A DNA stretch of 7,148 bases from an uncultured Anaerosacchariphilus sp. (GTDB taxonomy: Bacteria; Bacillota; Clostridia; Lachnospirales; Lachnospiraceae). The DNA is taken from positions 1 through 7,148 of the forward strand of contig CAKROP010000108.1 of the NCBI GenBank assembly GCA_934373375.1. The letters run 5' to 3'. A model generated the notes under the pieces. That model was not told the DNA's origin and searched no databases. It saw nothing but the letters and a program-made list of their open reading frames with translations. The translations under genes and the position numbers were made by a program. Positions 5,066 through 7,148 of this stretch are shown in pieces (the first letter of the stretch is position 1; every line of letters begins with the position of its first letter).

Positions 5066-7148
5066 GTGAAACTTGTGATCTGTGAAAAACCGAGTGTAGC
5101 AAAGAGCATTGCGTCGGCCCTGGGTGTCACATCCAGGGCCGATGGCTATTTTGAGGGCGGCGGCTGGCTCATTTCCTGGTGCATCGGGCATCTGGTGGGG
5201 TTGGCGGACGCGGCCGCCTACGATGACCGCTATAAGAAGTGGCGGTATGAGGACCTTCCCATCCTGCCCAACCCCTTCCGCTATGTGGTGTCCGAGGAAA
5301 AGACCGCCCAGTTCCACATTCTCCGTTCCCTGATGGAACGCCCCGATGTGACAGAGCTGGTCAACGCCTGCGATGCCGGACGCGAGGGTGAGCTGATTTT
5401 CCGGCTAGCCTATGAGGCCGCCGGATGTTCCAAGCCTTTCTCCCGCCTCTGGATTTCTTCGATGGAGGATGCGGCGATTCGGGAAGGCTTTTCCGACCTG
5501 CGCCCCGGCGCGGACTATGACCCGCTGTATCAATCGGCTCTCTGCCGCCAAAAGGCGGACTGGCTTATTGGCATCAATGCCTCACGGCTCTTTTCGGTGT
5601 TGTATCATCGAACGTTAAATATTGGGCGGGTGCAGACGCCCACCCTGGCGATGCTGGCCGACCGGGACAGCAAGATCGTTTTGTTCCGCAAGGAGAAATA
5701 CCATCATGTGCGGCTAGCGCTGGAGGGAACCGAGGTGGTCAGTGACCGCATTGTTTCCCCGGAGGACGCCCAGGCCATCCGGGACGCCTGTGACGGGCAG
5801 CGGGCCGTGTGTGTATCCCTGGTGCGGGAGCAAAAGACGGAAAAGCCGCCCAAGCTGTACGACCTGACCACCTTGCAGCGGGAGGCAAACCGTGTGTTCG
5901 GTTACACGGCCAAGCAAACCCTGGACTATGCGCAATCGCTCTATGAAAAGAAGCTGCTGACCTATCCCCGCACGGACAGCCGGTATCTGACGGTTGACAT
6001 GGCGGAGACCGCCTCCGTGGTCCTGCATTTGGCGGCACGGGTGCCGCCCTTCGACGCCTGCCCGGAGTTTTTCCCCGATGTTGCGGCGCTGGTGAACAAC
6101 AAGGAGGTATCCGATCACCATGCCCTGATTCCCACTCTGGAGTTGGAAAAGGCGGATGTGCCGGGGCTGCCTGTGGGCGAGCGCAATATCCTTCTGCTGG
6201 TCTGCTGCAAGCTGCTGTGTGCGGCGGCGGAGCCTTTCGTGTATGAGGCGGTCACGGCCGCCTTTGATTGCGGCGGACACACTTTCACGACCAAAGGGAG
6301 GCAGGTGCTTTCCCAGGGCTGGCGGGCCATCCAGGAGGTGTTCCGTTCCTCCCTGAAAGAGAAGCCGGAGGATGAAGATGCCGGGGGCGTTCTTCCAGCC
6401 TTGATCGAGGGACAGGCCTTTGAGCCGGTCTCCGCCTCCGTCACCGAGCACTTCACTTCACCTCCCAAACCCTACACGGAGGACACCCTTCTGTCGGCCA
6501 TGGAGAATGCGGGCAAGGAGGACATCCCGGAGGACGCGGAGCGGCGCGGCCTGGGCACCCCGGCGACAAGGGCGGCCATCATTGAAAAGCTGGTGTCCGG
6601 TGGGTTCGTGGAGCGCAAGGGCAAGAACCTGATCCCCACAAAGGCAGGCGTCAACCTGGTCACGGTGCTGCCGGAGCTGCTGACCTCTCCCAAGCTCACG
6701 GCGGATTGGGAGCAGCGGTTGAACGAAGTGGCAAAGGGCCAGGCATCGCCGGAGGACTTCATGGACGGGATCGAGGCGATGGCGGCGGAGCTGGTGCGGA
6801 AATACTCCCACATTTCCGAGGATGGGCAAAAGCTGTTCCAGCCGGAGAAAGAGACGGTGGGCCTCTGCCCCCGCTGCGGCAAGCCGGTCTATGAAGGCAA
6901 GAAGAATTTCGCCTGTTCGGACCGGGCCTGTCAGTTCGTCATGTGGAAGAATGACCGTTTCTGGACCAGCCGCCGCAAGGAAATGACCCGGAAAATGGCG
7001 GCCGACCTTCTGAAAAAAGGCCGCACTTCCGTCAAGGGGATGTGGTCGGAGAAGAAAGGTTCCACCTATGACGCCGTGGTGATCCTGGACGATACCGGCG
7101 GCAAGTATGTCAATTTCAAGCTGGAGTTTCCCAAACGAAAGGATGGTG
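5066..7148 (+). CDS. topB: DNA topoisomerase III (type IA), 3'-truncated by the window
   Basis: The frame is open from GTG 5066 to the window edge, about 694 codons. An in-frame TAG at 5063-5065 rules out an earlier start; GGTGG at 5055-5059 is a modest ribosome site 6 bases upstream. The TOPRIM domain opens with KLVICEKPSVAKSIA (catalytic Glu7) and includes ACDAGREGELIFR (Asp103 to Glu109). The active-site Tyr300 is in LLTYPRTDSRYL. NIGRVQTPTLAML and RRGLGTPATRAAIIEKL are further type IA blocks. A C4 zinc-ribbon-like motif (Cys601, Cys604, Cys617, Cys622) and a topoisomerase C-terminal repeat-like segment close the visible part; the end is probably near. The enzyme passes or decatenates single-stranded DNA and is common in conjugative elements, where it may assist transfer or replication. 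All key residues are present. No clear plus-strand promoter lies in the gap upstream, so it may depend on read-through from the operon. Confidence 0.93.
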   Translation, partial: MKLVICEKPSVAKSIASALGVTSRADGYFEGGGWLISWCIGHLVGLADAAAYDDRYKKWRYEDLPILPNPFRYVVSEEKTAQFHILRSLMERPDVTELVNACDAGREGELIFRLAYEAAGCSKPFSRLWISSMEDAAIREGFSDLRPGADYDPLYQSALCRQKADWLIGINASRLFSVLYHRTLNIGRVQTPTLAMLADRDSKIVLFRKEKYHHVRLALEGTEVVSDRIVSPEDAQAIRDACDGQRAVCVSLVREQKTEKPPKLYDLTTLQREANRVFGYTAKQTLDYAQSLYEKKLLTYPRTDSRYLTVDMAETASVVLHLAARVPPFDACPEFFPDVAALVNNKEVSDHHALIPTLELEKADVPGLPVGERNILLLVCCKLLCAAAEPFVYEAVTAAFDCGGHTFTTKGRQVLSQGWRAIQEVFRSSLKEKPEDEDAGGVLPALIEGQAFEPVSASVTEHFTSPPKPYTEDTLLSAMENAGKEDIPEDAERRGLGTPATRAAIIEKLVSGGFVERKGKNLIPTKAGVNLVTVLPELLTSPKLTADWEQRLNEVAKGQASPEDFMDGIEAMAAELVRKYSHISEDGQKLFQPEKETVGLCPRCGKPVYEGKKNFACSDRACQFVMWKNDRFWTSRRKEMTRKMAADLLKKGRTSVKGMWSEKKGSTYDAVVILDDTGGKYVNFKLEFPKRKDG

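Noticed and set aside
5714..6451. A 245-codon minus-strand frame opposite topB
   Set aside because: Its composition is that of an antisense shadow and the plus-strand frame carries the topoisomerase active-site blocks.
1..7148. CRISPR array, tRNA or rRNA genes, insertion sequence ends, or att sites
   Set aside because: I saw no regularly spaced repeats, no cloverleaf or rRNA-like sequence, no transposase and no convincing terminal repeats.

Overview
The window reads as part of the conjugation/maintenance module of an integrative conjugative element from a GC-rich gut Clostridia-type Firmicute (Oscillospiraceae/Lachnospiraceae-like). The grounds are the gene set (an NlpC/P60 membrane protein of the C. 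difficile CD1108 type, a DUF4315-like coiled-coil protein, a DUF4366/CD1107-like surface protein and topoisomerase III), the strong AGGAGG-type ribosome sites, and the dense overlapping plus-strand operon. I assigned families by recalled motifs, not by a search.

Layout. Positions 2-583 hold the 3' end of a DNA cytosine-5 methyltransferase. Its recognisable C-terminal motifs fall in two reading frames (frame of position 2, then frame of position 24, then back), so it looks like a gene with two compensating indels. It is followed, with 4-14 base overlaps or a very short gap, by the NlpC/P60 membrane protein (580-2469), a PP-loop/PAPS-reductase-like protein with a CxxC motif (2491-3225), a small coiled-coil protein (3212-3502) and a secreted, membrane-anchored protein (3492-4211).

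The operon is then interrupted by an AT-richer block of about 850 bases (4212-5065). It contains a perfect 16-bp hairpin terminator, a minus-strand gene for a stand-alone TIR-domain protein (4263-4976), and that gene's own consensus-like promoter (TTGATT, 17 bp, TATAAT). The plus-strand module resumes at 5066 with topB, which runs off the right edge.

How the parts may work together: the NlpC/P60 protein probably opens peptidoglycan for the mating channel, and the DUF4315-like and DUF4366-like proteins usually travel with it. Topoisomerase III would handle DNA topology during transfer or replication of the element. The methyltransferase could protect incoming DNA if it is still functional. The PP-loop protein may be a nucleic-acid or metabolite sulfur-chemistry enzyme of unknown substrate. 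The TIR gene is the best candidate for a cargo anti-phage or abortive-infection function: it lies opposite to the operon, has different base composition, and carries its own promoter and terminator.
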